From assembly GCA_023269585.1 (NCBI GenBank), contig JAHFTC010000001.1, positions 1-64,000 on the forward strand: 64,000 bases of DNA, in the 5' to 3' direction. Origin of the DNA: Opitutaceae bacterium. Lineage in GTDB: Bacteria; Verrucomicrobiota; Verrucomicrobiia; Opitutales; Opitutaceae. Within the stretch, counting starts at the first letter, position 1, and the number at the start of each line of letters is the position of its first letter. The notes below the pieces were generated by a model, which saw only the letters and a program-made list of their open reading frames with translations, ran no database searches and was not told the DNA's origin. The translations under genes were made by a program, and so were the position numbers. This document shows, piece by piece, positions 27,301-34,165 of the stretch.

Positions 27301-27831
27301 GAGGACGGCTTCGACGACGAGGCCGTCGGACACCAGGCTGAGCACCAGGTGATTGGGGTCGTTGAGGCGTTGCCGGTCGACGAGTCCTTCGACTTCGACG
27401 AGGCGCTCGTTGAGGAGGTCGGCGCGGAGGAGTCGTCCGGCGGCGGCCAGCGGGGCGATGGCGGCGTGCTCCTGGAGCACTTCGGCCGAAAGCATCTGCA
27501 CGACGGACGCTGTGGCCGGGATCGTGATACCGGTGAGGCGCACGCGCTGGCCGCTGCGGATCGGCAACGGCTCGGGCGGCGGGAGGATGAAAAACGTGCC
27601 CGTGGCGTCCTGACACCAGAGCTGCCGCCAGAAGGGATCATAGTGCAGGATGGCGACGTCGGCGGTGAAGGTTCGGGGGCGGGCGCGGTCGTCGCCTTTC
27701 AGGTCCCAGAGGTCGCGGAAGCTGAGTATCGGCGGAGCCCCGACACCATCCGCGCCTCGCGCGGCGCCGGGCAGAACGCTTCCCGCAAGCAGGACCAGGA
27801 AGGCCAGGAGGGCGTGGGAAGGGGCGGGCAT
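24352..27831 (-). CDS. Very large hybrid histidine kinase with repeated beta-rich sensor modules
   Basis: A 1159-residue protein with a signal-like N-terminus (ALLAFLVLLAGSVLPGAARG). Its periplasmic region of about 690 residues contains several copies of an OB-fold-like pattern, V-R-L-x-G-V-V-T-W...F-L-F-L-E-D-A-S-G-G, for example LVRVAGRVVAVADGQSVTVR, VRLQGVVTWSAPEARFLFLE and HTAGIVTWHLPGRFLIIQDG. One TM (YGLGAAAALVGLWVLALRR) leads to an H box with H794 (GGIAHDFNNLL), an ATPase and a receiver (LVILDLTVPGGMGG). The ATPase N-box Asn is His (H904) and the G2 box reads GDRFGLATAY, so kinase activity may be weak or reversed. ATG at 27831 gives the signal peptide. Confidence 0.82.
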   Translation of the reverse strand: MPAPSHALLAFLVLLAGSVLPGAARGADGVGAPPILSFRDLWDLKGDDRARPRTFTADVAILHYDPFWRQLWCQDATGTFFILPPPEPLPIRSGQRVRLTGITIPATASVVQMLSAEVLQEHAAIAPLAAAGRLLRADLLNERLVEVEGLVDRQRLNDPNHLVLSLVSDGLVVEAVLLISSTQPVPQYAGSLVRVRGVYNGRFDSAHRLQSVELGCSGPDPVSVLGPLDRDPRFDRPAVPAEQMPRLAPDALVRVAGRVVAVADGQSVTVRDETGQIELLTPQESGLRLDERAEGIGFPLIDRGRWQLRHAVVRRVGPPVEHERLAGYPVLRLAEQVLSLSPSRAANGEAVRLQGVVTWSAPEARFLFLEDASGGVHVSWSDAGIQPPPPGTGLSVEGFSMMGAFAPAVTAIRFVPRPGMAPPEPRRISLEQAETGNDEARWAEMEGLLREIRTDGAYLRLRLTTPTGDFDAVAPAGTALTAPVGSFVRIRGVCTALANDQRQLTGIQLWVRDAASLVVQEAPPEDLFGLPEIPIAGLRQFGPLQKNTRWLHTAGIVTWHLPGRFLIIQDGDEGLTVFANDETRYAPGDRVEVVGIPGHDGPRLVLRNATVRRIGSAAFVRPIPLDPSAPAEDRLDTRLVRLSGRLDEITDLRGEHFLAVRHSSGSVVARLPIGPPLPRDWRAGAEIEILGVYRSIFDEHRQRTGFEVLLRSAADLQVRRAAPAWTPERARTVVYGLGAAAALVGLWVLALRRKVRQQTAQLRVQLEKEAHLEAELERAQRLQSLGTMAGGIAHDFNNLLTVVMGNVTLAMLDHRVMALAGDCLTEAEAGAQRARDLTQQILTFARGGEPIRETFALPALVHDTVALALSGAKVRAEVHTPPGLWPVHADRAQVHRALHNLLHHALTAMPGGGIISLDFANHGAAEPAPPALAPGRYIRATITDHGAGIPAEQLAAVFDPYANAATGGDRFGLATAYSIAQKHGGLLAVQSRPEFGTTFTLWLPAAPEAPAPAPGFTDLPASALAPINLAGARVLVMDDEEGIRLLAKMLLRHLGCEPVLTADGAECVETFRAAQAAGRPFDLVILDLTVPGGMGGREAMAALRKLTPDVRAIVSSGYSHDPVLARYRDHGFAASVTKPYEVSGLANAIRAVLTGRDGL

Positions 27832-27915
27832 GAACCGGGGGGCCGTGCGTTCAGGGCTAGTGGCTCGCTCCCGGGATGCAACCAACCTCTGTGCGTGCGC
27901 CGCCGCGGGCCGCCG

Positions 27916-27953
27916 AAAAAACGACACCCGCCGAAGGAGATTCGGCGGGCGTC
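27916..27953 (-). terminator. Rho-independent terminator
   Basis: The stem GACxCCCGCCGAA / TTCGGCGGGCGTC (27923-27953) has a GGAGA loop. Six A residues at 27916-27921 become a T run on the minus strand. It ends the acidic-tailed protein gene. Confidence 0.9.
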
Positions 27954-27978
27954 GGGGTTGAAATGGTTGTCGAGTTGA

Positions 27979-28809
27979 TCAATGCCGGCCGCGGCGGCCG
28001 CGAGGAGCTTCCTCTTCTTCCTCCTCCTCGTCTTCGTCGTCCTCGTCTTCTTCCTCCTCGTCTTCGTCGCCCTCTTCGCCGCGGGCGCCGAGCTTTTCCT
28101 TGGTCTTGGCCGCGGGATCAGCCTCCGCTGCTTCAGGATCTTTTTCCTCGTCCTCGTCCCACTTGAGGGAGGCGTCGCCCTTGAGCTTCTCCTCGTCCTC
28201 GTCGTCGTCGATGTCGGGGAATTCGTCCTCGTCCGCCTCGGCGGCGGCCTTGACGGGCGTGTCGTCATCGGCTTCCCAGCCTTCGGGCACGTAGTCGAGG
28301 ATGGCGATGACCTCCTCGAAGAGGTGCACGGCCTTGTTCTCCATGAAACGGTTGTTCTGGTCCTCGCGGAGCTGGTCCTCGACCTCGTCGACGGTGAGCT
28401 TCTGCTCGAAGTCGAACAGGTCGTTGAGCATCTTCACCCGGGCGCGGGTGATCTGGTCGAGGAAGTCGGCGTAGGGCCCATTCTCCTCGTCGACCACGTC
28501 GGGCAGCGCGAAGAGCTTGTCCTCGGACTCGAGGAACGAGTCGCGGACGCGCACGAGGCGCACGCGGCCGGCGCCGAGGTCCTTGTCGATGCGGAACGGG
28601 ATGAACGCCGTGTCGATGGCGTCGAGGTCCAGGCCGTATTCACGAAGGGGTTCGCACAGTTCGACGATGTGGTCGACCTGGCGCGGGTCGATGATGCTCA
28701 GGCCGTCCACGTCCCAGTGGACCGTGTCGCTGAGTTCTTCCACCCACCAGTTGTGGTCTTCGCCGAGACGGATGACGGCCCAGTCCAGCGTTGGGGTTGA
28801 TTTCGCCAT
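27979..28809 (-). CDS. Conserved-looking hypothetical protein with long acidic tail
   Basis: A 276-residue protein. The first 180 residues look like a folded domain (TLDWAVIRLGEDHNWWVEEL, DPRQVDHIVELCEPLREYGL, FDFEQKLTVDEVEDQLREDQ). From about residue 195 it is almost all Asp and Glu with a few Lys, ending EEEEEEEAPRGRRGRH, a basic tip after a polyacidic stretch. Such tails are typical of proteins that bind basic partners or of histone-like chaperones, but no family is recognised. It has its own strong terminator and is divergent from pyrD. Confidence 0.6.
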   Translation of the reverse strand: MAKSTPTLDWAVIRLGEDHNWWVEELSDTVHWDVDGLSIIDPRQVDHIVELCEPLREYGLDLDAIDTAFIPFRIDKDLGAGRVRLVRVRDSFLESEDKLFALPDVVDEENGPYADFLDQITRARVKMLNDLFDFEQKLTVDEVEDQLREDQNNRFMENKAVHLFEEVIAILDYVPEGWEADDDTPVKAAAEADEDEFPDIDDDEDEEKLKGDASLKWDEDEEKDPEAAEADPAAKTKEKLGARGEEGDEDEEEEDEDDEDEEEEEEEAPRGRRGRH

Positions 28810-29020
28810 GTTGTTTGAGAGTCGGATTGCCGATGAAAATTCCCGCGTAAAAAAGTGCGTGGATAGGTGCAGCCCAAATCGGGCGGGTCGTCAACACCTT
28901 TAACGAAGGTTTTGTCGCGGGGGTGTCCCCCGCGGGGGATTGGGGTGTTTCCGGCGGCGGGCCGCGACCGATGCGGGCGCTTGAATATTCCGCGGGCGCT
29001 GCGCAGTCTGCCCGGCCTCC

Positions 29021-30076
29021 ATGGGTCTGATCTATGAACAACTGGTCCGTCCGCTCGCGTTCCGCCGCGACCCGGAAACGGTGCACGAAACGGTCGTGGG
29101 CGCGCTGGCGACGCTGGGCCATCTGTCCCCGCTCTGCCGCCTCCTTGAATGGTGGAACGCCCTGCCGGCGAGTGTGCGCAAGCCCGTCGAATGCGCCGGG
29201 CTGCAGTTCCCGAACCGCATCGGCTTGGCCGCCGGTTTCGACAAGAACGCCGAGTGCTGGCCGGCCGCGGCCGCGCTCGGGTTCGGCCACGTGGAGATCG
29301 GCACCGTCACGCGGCTTGCGCAGCCGGGCAACCCGAAGCCGCGCCTGTTCCGTTTCCCCGCCGAGGAGGCCGTCCTCAACCGGATGGGATTCAACAACGC
29401 CGGCGCCGAGGCCATGGCGCGCCGGCTCGCCGGCCAGCCCAAGCGCGGCCACCGGCGCCTCCCGCTCGGCATCAACCTCGGCAAATCCAAGGCCGCCCCG
29501 CTCGACGAGGCCGTGGCCGACTACCTCGCCAGCTTCCACCTGCTCGCCGAGCACGCCGACTACATCGCCATCAATGTCAGCAGTCCGAATACGCCGGACC
29601 TGCGCAAGCTCCAGGAGCACGACCGGCTGGTCGAGCTGCTCGGGGCGCTCCAGCGCGCCAACGCCGAGCGCGAGGCCGCCGTCATGGGCGGCCGCCGTCC
29701 GATCTTCCTGAAGATCGCCCCCGACCTCACCTGGCCGCAGATCGACGACATCCTGCAGATCCTGCACGACCTGCGGCTCGACGGCATCATCGCCACCAAT
29801 ACCACGCTCGAGCGCCCCGGCGCGCTGGCCGGTGTGACCGAGGCCGGCGGACTGAGCGGCCGGCCGCTCTGCCGCCGCTCGACCCAGATCATCAACTACA
29901 TCGCCCGCGCCACGGGCGGCCGCCTGCCGATCATCGGCGTGGGCGGCGTGACCGACGCCGCCACCGCCGGCGAGAAGCTCGATGCCGGCGCCACGCTGGT
30001 GCAGGTGTATTCCGGCTGGATCTACCGCGGCCCGTTCTTCGCCGCCGAACTCGCCCGCGCGTTGTCCTACCGCTGA
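29021..30076 (+). CDS. pyrD: Dihydroorotate dehydrogenase (quinone), class 2
   Basis: A 351-residue flavoenzyme that oxidises dihydroorotate to orotate with quinone in pyrimidine synthesis. It has the class 2 N-terminal membrane-associating helices (MGLIYEQLVRPLAFRRDPET), GLAAGFDKNAECWPAAAALG, FNNAGAEAMARRL, the catalytic Ser loop AINVSSPNTPDLRKLQ, IFLKIAPDLT, and the FMN-phosphate site IIGVGGVTDA with VQVYSGWIYRGP. It lies alone; the other pyrimidine gene in the window, pyrE, is about 15 kb away. Confidence 0.95.
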   Translation: MGLIYEQLVRPLAFRRDPETVHETVVGALATLGHLSPLCRLLEWWNALPASVRKPVECAGLQFPNRIGLAAGFDKNAECWPAAAALGFGHVEIGTVTRLAQPGNPKPRLFRFPAEEAVLNRMGFNNAGAEAMARRLAGQPKRGHRRLPLGINLGKSKAAPLDEAVADYLASFHLLAEHADYIAINVSSPNTPDLRKLQEHDRLVELLGALQRANAEREAAVMGGRRPIFLKIAPDLTWPQIDDILQILHDLRLDGIIATNTTLERPGALAGVTEAGGLSGRPLCRRSTQIINYIARATGGRLPIIGVGGVTDAATAGEKLDAGATLVQVYSGWIYRGPFFAAELARALSYR

Positions 30077-30256
30077 GGGCCGCGCCGGTGGGCGCAAGCC
30101 GGGCCGGCGGCGCCGACTGACTCAGCCGGGCGGGACGCCGGGCGGAGGATCTACGGCGTAATCGGGAGTCGGCGACACTCAACGCAGCGGGGCCGCGGCG
30201 GGTGGTGGCGGCGGAACCGTCGCGGCGCCGCGACGAGCAGCGGAATTGTTCGGTGC

Positions 30257-30580
30257 GTAGGTCGTCCCTTCAGGGCGACCCGACAGGTGTGGGATTGCTC
30301 CCGGGGCCGATGCGAGGGCTGGGCCGAACGGGTCGTGCTGAAGCAGCGACCTACGGCGGGCCGGCGGAGGTAGGTCGTCCCTTCAGGGCGACCCGGCAGG
30401 TGTGGGATTGCTCCCCGGGCCGATGCGAGCGCGGGGCCGGGCGGGTCGTGCTGAAGCAGCGACCTACGGCGGGCCGGCGGAGGTAGGTCGTCCCTTCAGG
30501 GCGACCCGGCAGGTGTGGGATTGCTCCCGGGGCCGATGCGAGGGCGGGGCCGGGTGGGTCGTGCTAAAGCAGCGACCTAC
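30257..30580. repeat. Tandem array of three REP-pair (BIME-like) units
   Basis: Units at 30257-30354, 30370-30467 and 30483-30580 are each 98 bases with a 15-base spacer, giving a 113-base period. Every unit opens with GTAGGTCG and a hairpin with GGTCG/CGACC arms and a CCCTTCAGGG core. It closes with a second hairpin (TGCTGAAGCA core) ending CGACCTAC, so the unit ends are inverted. Units are about 95 percent identical by eye. The last unit overlaps the stop codon of the RAYT gene. Confidence 0.92.
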
Positions 30581-31170
30581 TTTACCCAGGGGTATTGATC
30601 CCATGTGGTTGCTAAGCCGGCCTTCACTGGGTTCTGGCGGATGTACTCGACGATGCGCGCCTGCTCCGGGTCGTCGCGTACCCAATGATCGAACCACTCA
30701 GCCTGCCAGAACGAACCTGCGCGGTGCAGCGTGAGGTTCAGAGTCCGGGCGGAGCGGCCCTTGAAGTGGGCGAGGGCGACGTGCAGTGGGAACGGCGCAG
30801 GGCTCGTCGGCAGGAGCAACAAGTGTACGTGGTTGGGCATCACGACCCTATGCGGGCAGGCCCAGCCGTGCGTGGCCTCGAGTGCGGTCAGTTCGCCTGT
30901 GAGGCGCTCGCACAGACTCGCTTCGATGAACGGGGCGAAGCCGTCGCCGGAGTCTAGATACTTCTCGCTCGCGCGGAAATAGTGCCGCTGCAACTGGGCG
31001 AATTCGGCCGAACGGGGCGCGACGGCCTGGATGGAACGGTGGATCTCGCGGAGACGTTCGGCCGCCGCGGCCGGAATTGATCCCGCGCACCGGATGGTGA
31101 CGAAGTGCGGGCGGCCCTCGACTTCCCAATGGGGGAGGCGTTTGCGCCAACGTTCCCGGGTGTCCGCCAT
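30577..31170 (-). CDS. REP-associated tyrosine transposase (RAYT, Y1 HUH family)
   Basis: A 197-residue single-strand DNA endonuclease of the TnpA-REP type. It has the HUH motif H114-V-H116 in VVMPNHVHLLLLP, and the RAYT C-terminal signatures GSFWQAEWFDHWVRDD and VEYIRQNPVKAGL, with Y176 the likely catalytic Tyr. REP arrays lie immediately on both sides, as expected for a domesticated element whose substrate is the REP hairpin. ATG at 31170 (MADTRERWRKRLPHW) is chosen; a GTG at 31236 would add 22 residues. The TAG stop is part of the adjacent REP (GTAGGTCG). It lacks the IS200/IS605 mobile ends. Confidence 0.92.
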   Translation of the reverse strand: MADTRERWRKRLPHWEVEGRPHFVTIRCAGSIPAAAAERLREIHRSIQAVAPRSAEFAQLQRHYFRASEKYLDSGDGFAPFIEASLCERLTGELTALEATHGWACPHRVVMPNHVHLLLLPTSPAPFPLHVALAHFKGRSARTLNLTLHRAGSFWQAEWFDHWVRDDPEQARIVEYIRQNPVKAGLATTWDQYPWVK

Positions 31171-31236
31171 GGGGCGAAGGGTGGGTGTATCCGGAGTTTC
31201 GGCAAGCCGGGAAGCGGATCGCGCCGTAGTGCGCAC

Positions 31237-31416
31237 GTAGGTCGTCCCTTCAGGGCGACCCGGCGGGTGTGGGATTGCTCCCGGGCCGATGCGAGGGCGG
31301 GGCCGGGCGGGTCGTGCTGAAGCAGCGACCTACGTGCGGGCCGGCAGGGATGGGACAGCTCTCCGGGCTGGTGCGAGGGCGGAGCCGAACGGGGTCGTGC
31401 TGAAGCAGCGACCTAC
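31237..31416. repeat. REP-pair units on the other side of the RAYT gene
   Basis: A complete unit at 31237-31333 (97 bases) is followed by a partial one at about 31335-31416, which has lost the left hairpin but keeps the right one (TGCTGAAGCA core, end CGACCTAC). Orientation is the same as in the 30257-30580 array, so the RAYT gene sits inside one interrupted array. The last repeat ends two bases from the znuB stop codon. Confidence 0.9.
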
Positions 31417-31417
31417 G

Positions 31418-32302
31418 TCACTCGCAGGTGTGCTTGATGGCTTTGCCTTCGCGGAGGCCGCTGAGGAGGCGGGCGACGATGCCGTAGCGCGGGCTGCCGA
31501 GGGCGGAGGCCAGGAAGAACGCGCCGAGGGCGAGCACGATAGCGGCGCCGCTGGGCAGGCCGGCGTGGAAGCTGACGAAGATGCCGACGATCGAGCCGAG
31601 TACGGCTGTGATGGCGGAGAACGCGAGCATCGCGGGCAGGCGGTCGCACCAGAGGTAGGCGGTGACGGCCGGGAGCAGGAACAACCCGAGCGCGAGCACC
31701 ACGCCCATCGCCTGGAGCGCGGCGACGAGGTTGATCACGCAGAGCGCGAGGATGCCGAGGTGCGTGAGCCAGCCGCGTCCGCCGGTGGCGCGGTGGAAAA
31801 CGGGGTCGAAGGTTTCCAGCACGATGCTGCGGCGGAAGAGTGCGAAGACCGTGACGGTGAGCGCCGCGGCGCCGCCGGCGAGGGCGACATCGGAGGGGCC
31901 CACGCCGAGGATGTTGCCGAAGAGGAAGTGCAGGAGGTCGACGCGCGCGGGCAGGCGGCTGACGAGCGCGACGCCGCCGGCGAAGAGCACGAGGAAGAGC
32001 GAGCCGAACGCGGCGTCCTCCTTGATGCGGGTGAGGCGGCTGACGAGGCCGCCGCCGAGCGCGGTGAGCAGGCCGGCGAGCAACGCGCCGAGGAGGAGGG
32101 CGGGCAGGCTGGGCCCGAAAAGCAGATACGCGACACCGATGCCGGGCAGGAGCGAGTGCGAGAGGGCGTCGCCCATGAGCGAGAGCCGACGCAGGACGAG
32201 GATGCAGCCCAGCAGTCCGCCGCTCAGTCCAAGCAACGCCGCCACCAGCAGCCCGCGCTGCAGGAAGGCGTAGCTGAACGGTTCGAGGAGGAAGGAGATC
32301 AT
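31418..32302 (-). CDS. znuB: Zinc/metal ABC transporter permease (ZnuB-like)
   Basis: A 294-residue ABC-3-family permease with about eight membrane segments. GGLLGCILVLRRLSLMGDAL then SHSLLPGIGVAYLLFG is the conserved N-terminal signature, and ALQAMGVVLALGLFLLPAVT is the family's C-terminal signature. It imports Zn(II), possibly Mn(II), with the ATPase at 32953-33783 and the binding protein at 34166-35203. Its start overlaps the stop of an inserted lipoprotein gene by 4 bases. The REP array begins two bases after the stop codon and may stabilise or end the mRNA. Confidence 0.9.
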   Translation of the reverse strand: MISFLLEPFSYAFLQRGLLVAALLGLSGGLLGCILVLRRLSLMGDALSHSLLPGIGVAYLLFGPSLPALLLGALLAGLLTALGGGLVSRLTRIKEDAAFGSLFLVLFAGGVALVSRLPARVDLLHFLFGNILGVGPSDVALAGGAAALTVTVFALFRRSIVLETFDPVFHRATGGRGWLTHLGILALCVINLVAALQAMGVVLALGLFLLPAVTAYLWCDRLPAMLAFSAITAVLGSIVGIFVSFHAGLPSGAAIVLALGAFFLASALGSPRYGIVARLLSGLREGKAIKHTCE

Positions 32303-32940
32303 GGCTTCGGACCAGCCTCCGTGGCGGTTGAAGTGCGCCGAATATAGAGCGGGAGACTCCCGAGCGACCGTTCGGCGGGTGCCTTGGGGTTACGATAACT
32401 CGCGTTACGAACCAGCCTTTTGGTTATCGCCAAGGCGACAACCCGACTGTCGTCGGTTACCGGCCGCTGGACGCTCGTCCCGTCATCCCCTTCAGCCATT
32501 CCTTCATCGAAAATCGCGAACCATCCAGACTTCAGGGGAAGATAGCCCCCCCAACCCAGGCTCGAAACTGGCTCGGTATCGACACGGTGCTTGATTTCCC
32601 CGTAGCGAATTCCAACTGACACGCCTTCGGGGGTTGTTGCGCGCTTATCTTCTATCGAGAGACCTTGAATCTCGCGAGATCTGTCGTCGAGGTAGGTTAA
32701 TGCGAACACCTCGATCTCCCCGGCCTTAACCGGCCAAGCAGTGAAGAAAGTGTTCTCGAAGAGAATCTCGACACGTGTTGCGCCATCGATTCTGGCGGGT
32801 TTGCGGATGGGGGGGATAGGCGATCCAAACTCAATCCAGAGGGGAAGATAGACCCGCGTCAGGTCCGGACTCGGTGCCGTTGTGCATGCCGGAAGTATGA
32901 GTAGGCCGAGGAGCGGAAGCAGTCGCGGATAGAGTTTCAT
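32299..32940 (-). CDS. Lipoprotein of unknown function inside the znu cluster
   Basis: A 213-residue lipoprotein: MKLYPRLLPLLGLLILPACT with the lipobox Cys at residue 19. The mature part looks beta-rich (RVEILFENTFFTAWPVKAGE, LPLKSGWFAIFDEGMAEGD, DSRVVALAITKRLVRNASY). No domain is recognised. Base composition is visibly less GC-rich than the flanking genes and codon use is more varied, a sign of acquisition from outside. It is 12 bases after znuC and overlaps the znuB start (ATGA), so it is co-translated with the transporter. Whether it serves zinc uptake is not known. Confidence 0.7.
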   Translation of the reverse strand: MKLYPRLLPLLGLLILPACTTAPSPDLTRVYLPLWIEFGSPIPPIRKPARIDGATRVEILFENTFFTAWPVKAGEIEVFALTYLDDRSREIQGLSIEDKRATTPEGVSVGIRYGEIKHRVDTEPVSSLGWGGYLPLKSGWFAIFDEGMAEGDDGTSVQRPVTDDSRVVALAITKRLVRNASYRNPKAPAERSLGSLPLYIRRTSTATEAGPKP

Positions 32941-32952
32941 TGGGATGCGCGA

Positions 32953-33783
32953 TTATCCGTTGTTCGCCGCCGGGTAGAACTGGGCGAGGGAGGCGGGGGC
33001 GAGGACTTCGGCGACGGGGCCGGCAGCGAGCAGGCGGGTGTCCAGGAGGAGGGCGTGCGAGAAGACGCGGCGGGCGAGCGGCAGGTCGTGGAGGACGGCG
33101 ACGACGGTGCGGTGGAGCTGTTCCCAGGATTTGAGCACGGCGGCGAGTTCGGCGGCGCTGGGGGCGTCGAGGCCGGCGAAGGGTTCGTCCAAGAGGAAGA
33201 TGTCGGCGCCTTGGGCGAGGGCGCGGGCGAGGAAGACGCGTTGTTGCTGGCCGCCGGAGAGCGCGCGGATCTGGCGGTCCTGCAGGTCGGTGAGCTTCAT
33301 CTCGGCGAGGGCGCGATCGACGAGCGCGTGGTCGGCGGGGCGGAAGCGGCGGAAGGCGCCGAGCGCGGGGTAGCGGCCCTGCTCGACGACGCCGCGCACG
33401 GTGATGGGGAAGTCCCAGTCGACGTCGACGCGCTGCGGGAGGTAGGCGAGGCGGGGCAGGGCGTGTTGCGGGTGGGAGTCGCCGATGCGGATCTCGCCGC
33501 GCGTGAGCGGCATCCAGCCGAGGATGGCGCGCAGGAGGGTACTCTTGCCGGCGCCGTTGGGGCCGAGGATGGCGGTGAGGCTGCCGCAGTGGATCTGCGC
33601 AGTGACGCTGTCCACGGCGAGGCGGCGGCCGTAGGCGACGGTGACGTCCTGCAGGCGGATGATGTCGTGCTGGTGCAGGGAAAGGCCAGAGGCGAGAGGC
33701 GAGAGGCGAGAGGCGGAAAGGGACTGCCCCCGGCTCGTGGGGGCGCCGGGCGGGAGAGGACGGAATTCGGAAGGCGGACTCAC
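32953..33783 (-). CDS. znuC: Zinc/metal ABC transporter ATP-binding protein (ZnuC-like)
   Basis: A 276-residue ABC ATPase with Walker A (GPNGAGKST), Q-loop (YLPQRVDVDWDFPI), signature LSGGQQQRVFLARALAQ, Walker B (IFLLDEPFAGLD) and H-loop (VAVLHDLP). The ABC domain begins at about residue 40 (IIRLQDVTVAYGRR). The preceding residues (SRGQSLSASRLSPLASGLS) are encoded by a tandem GCGAGAG repeat and do not resemble a transporter N-terminus. The only visible start is GTG at 33783, without a clear ribosome site; a non-standard start nearer the ABC domain is possible. Confidence 0.88.
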   Translation of the reverse strand: MSPPSEFRPLPPGAPTSRGQSLSASRLSPLASGLSLHQHDIIRLQDVTVAYGRRLAVDSVTAQIHCGSLTAILGPNGAGKSTLLRAILGWMPLTRGEIRIGDSHPQHALPRLAYLPQRVDVDWDFPITVRGVVEQGRYPALGAFRRFRPADHALVDRALAEMKLTDLQDRQIRALSGGQQQRVFLARALAQGADIFLLDEPFAGLDAPSAAELAAVLKSWEQLHRTVVAVLHDLPLARRVFSHALLLDTRLLAAGPVAEVLAPASLAQFYPAANNG

Positions 33784-33884
33784 AGAAGGGAGCGAGGAGG
33801 AGGACGAGAGGCGAGTGTCGGGAGTCGAGGGCCGGACGCAAGCGGGGGAATGGGGCGGGAGGCGGCGGAATGGGGCGAGTATTC

Positions 33885-33918
33885 GGATGGCGGGCGTAAA
33901 GCCCGCCCCACCATCGGA
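33885..33918. repeat. 34-bp hairpin repeat, copy 2
   Basis: Identical over 34 bases to 10843-10876, with core GGCGGGCGTAAAGCCCGCC. This copy is intergenic. Confidence 0.85.
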
Positions 33919-34009
33919 ACGGAATCGGAGCGGACGACAGAAGGGAACGAAGGTTCGGACGGGGCGCGGATGGGGAAAAGCGGCCGGGGGGAGGAGGGGA
34001 GGGTCCGCC

Positions 34010-34058
34010 GCCCGTGCTGAAGCAACGGGCCACGTGGCGGGGTGCTTCAGCCCCCGCC
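34010..34058. repeat. REP-like hairpin pair, variant arms
   Basis: The first hairpin (34010-34030) has GCCCG/CGGGC arms around TGCTGAAGCA. The second (34036-34058) has GGCGGGG/CCCCGCC arms around a GCTTCAGC-type core. The cores are the same as in the RAYT-linked REPs while the arms have changed in a compensatory way. Confidence 0.7.
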
Positions 34059-34165
34059 GGGAGATACAGCGAGTCGAGTAATCGGAGACGTAGGGTCTCG
34101 CGCGGAGACCACTGCTCGGGGTCTCCGGCTTCGTTCGCTTCGTTTCCTTCGGTCGGTCGGGCCGC

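Larger units (their letters stand above)
33784..34165. other. Repeat-filled gap between znuC and znuA
   Basis: No gene. In order on the plus strand it holds a GAGAGGCGAGTGTCGGGAG word (about 33806-33825), the 34-bp hairpin repeat (33885-33918), a GACAGAAGGGAACGAAGG word (about 33945-33962), two REP-like hairpins (34010-34058) and a TTCGTTCGCTTCGTTTCCTT word (about 34132-34151). The cluster looks like a landing site for several repeat families and would make a long structured leader between the two transporter genes. Confidence 0.65.

Noticed and set aside
30257-30580. Tandem 113-bp period considered as a CRISPR array
   Set aside because: Whole 98-bp units are repeated including the inner sequence, spacers are identical 15-mers, and no cas genes are near. 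The hairpin pairs and the RAYT gene explain it better.
30577-31170. HUH protein considered as an IS200/IS605 transposase
   Set aside because: C-terminal FWQAEWFDHW and YIRQNPVKAGL motifs and flanking REP arrays fit RAYT; no insertion-element ends or tnpB are present.
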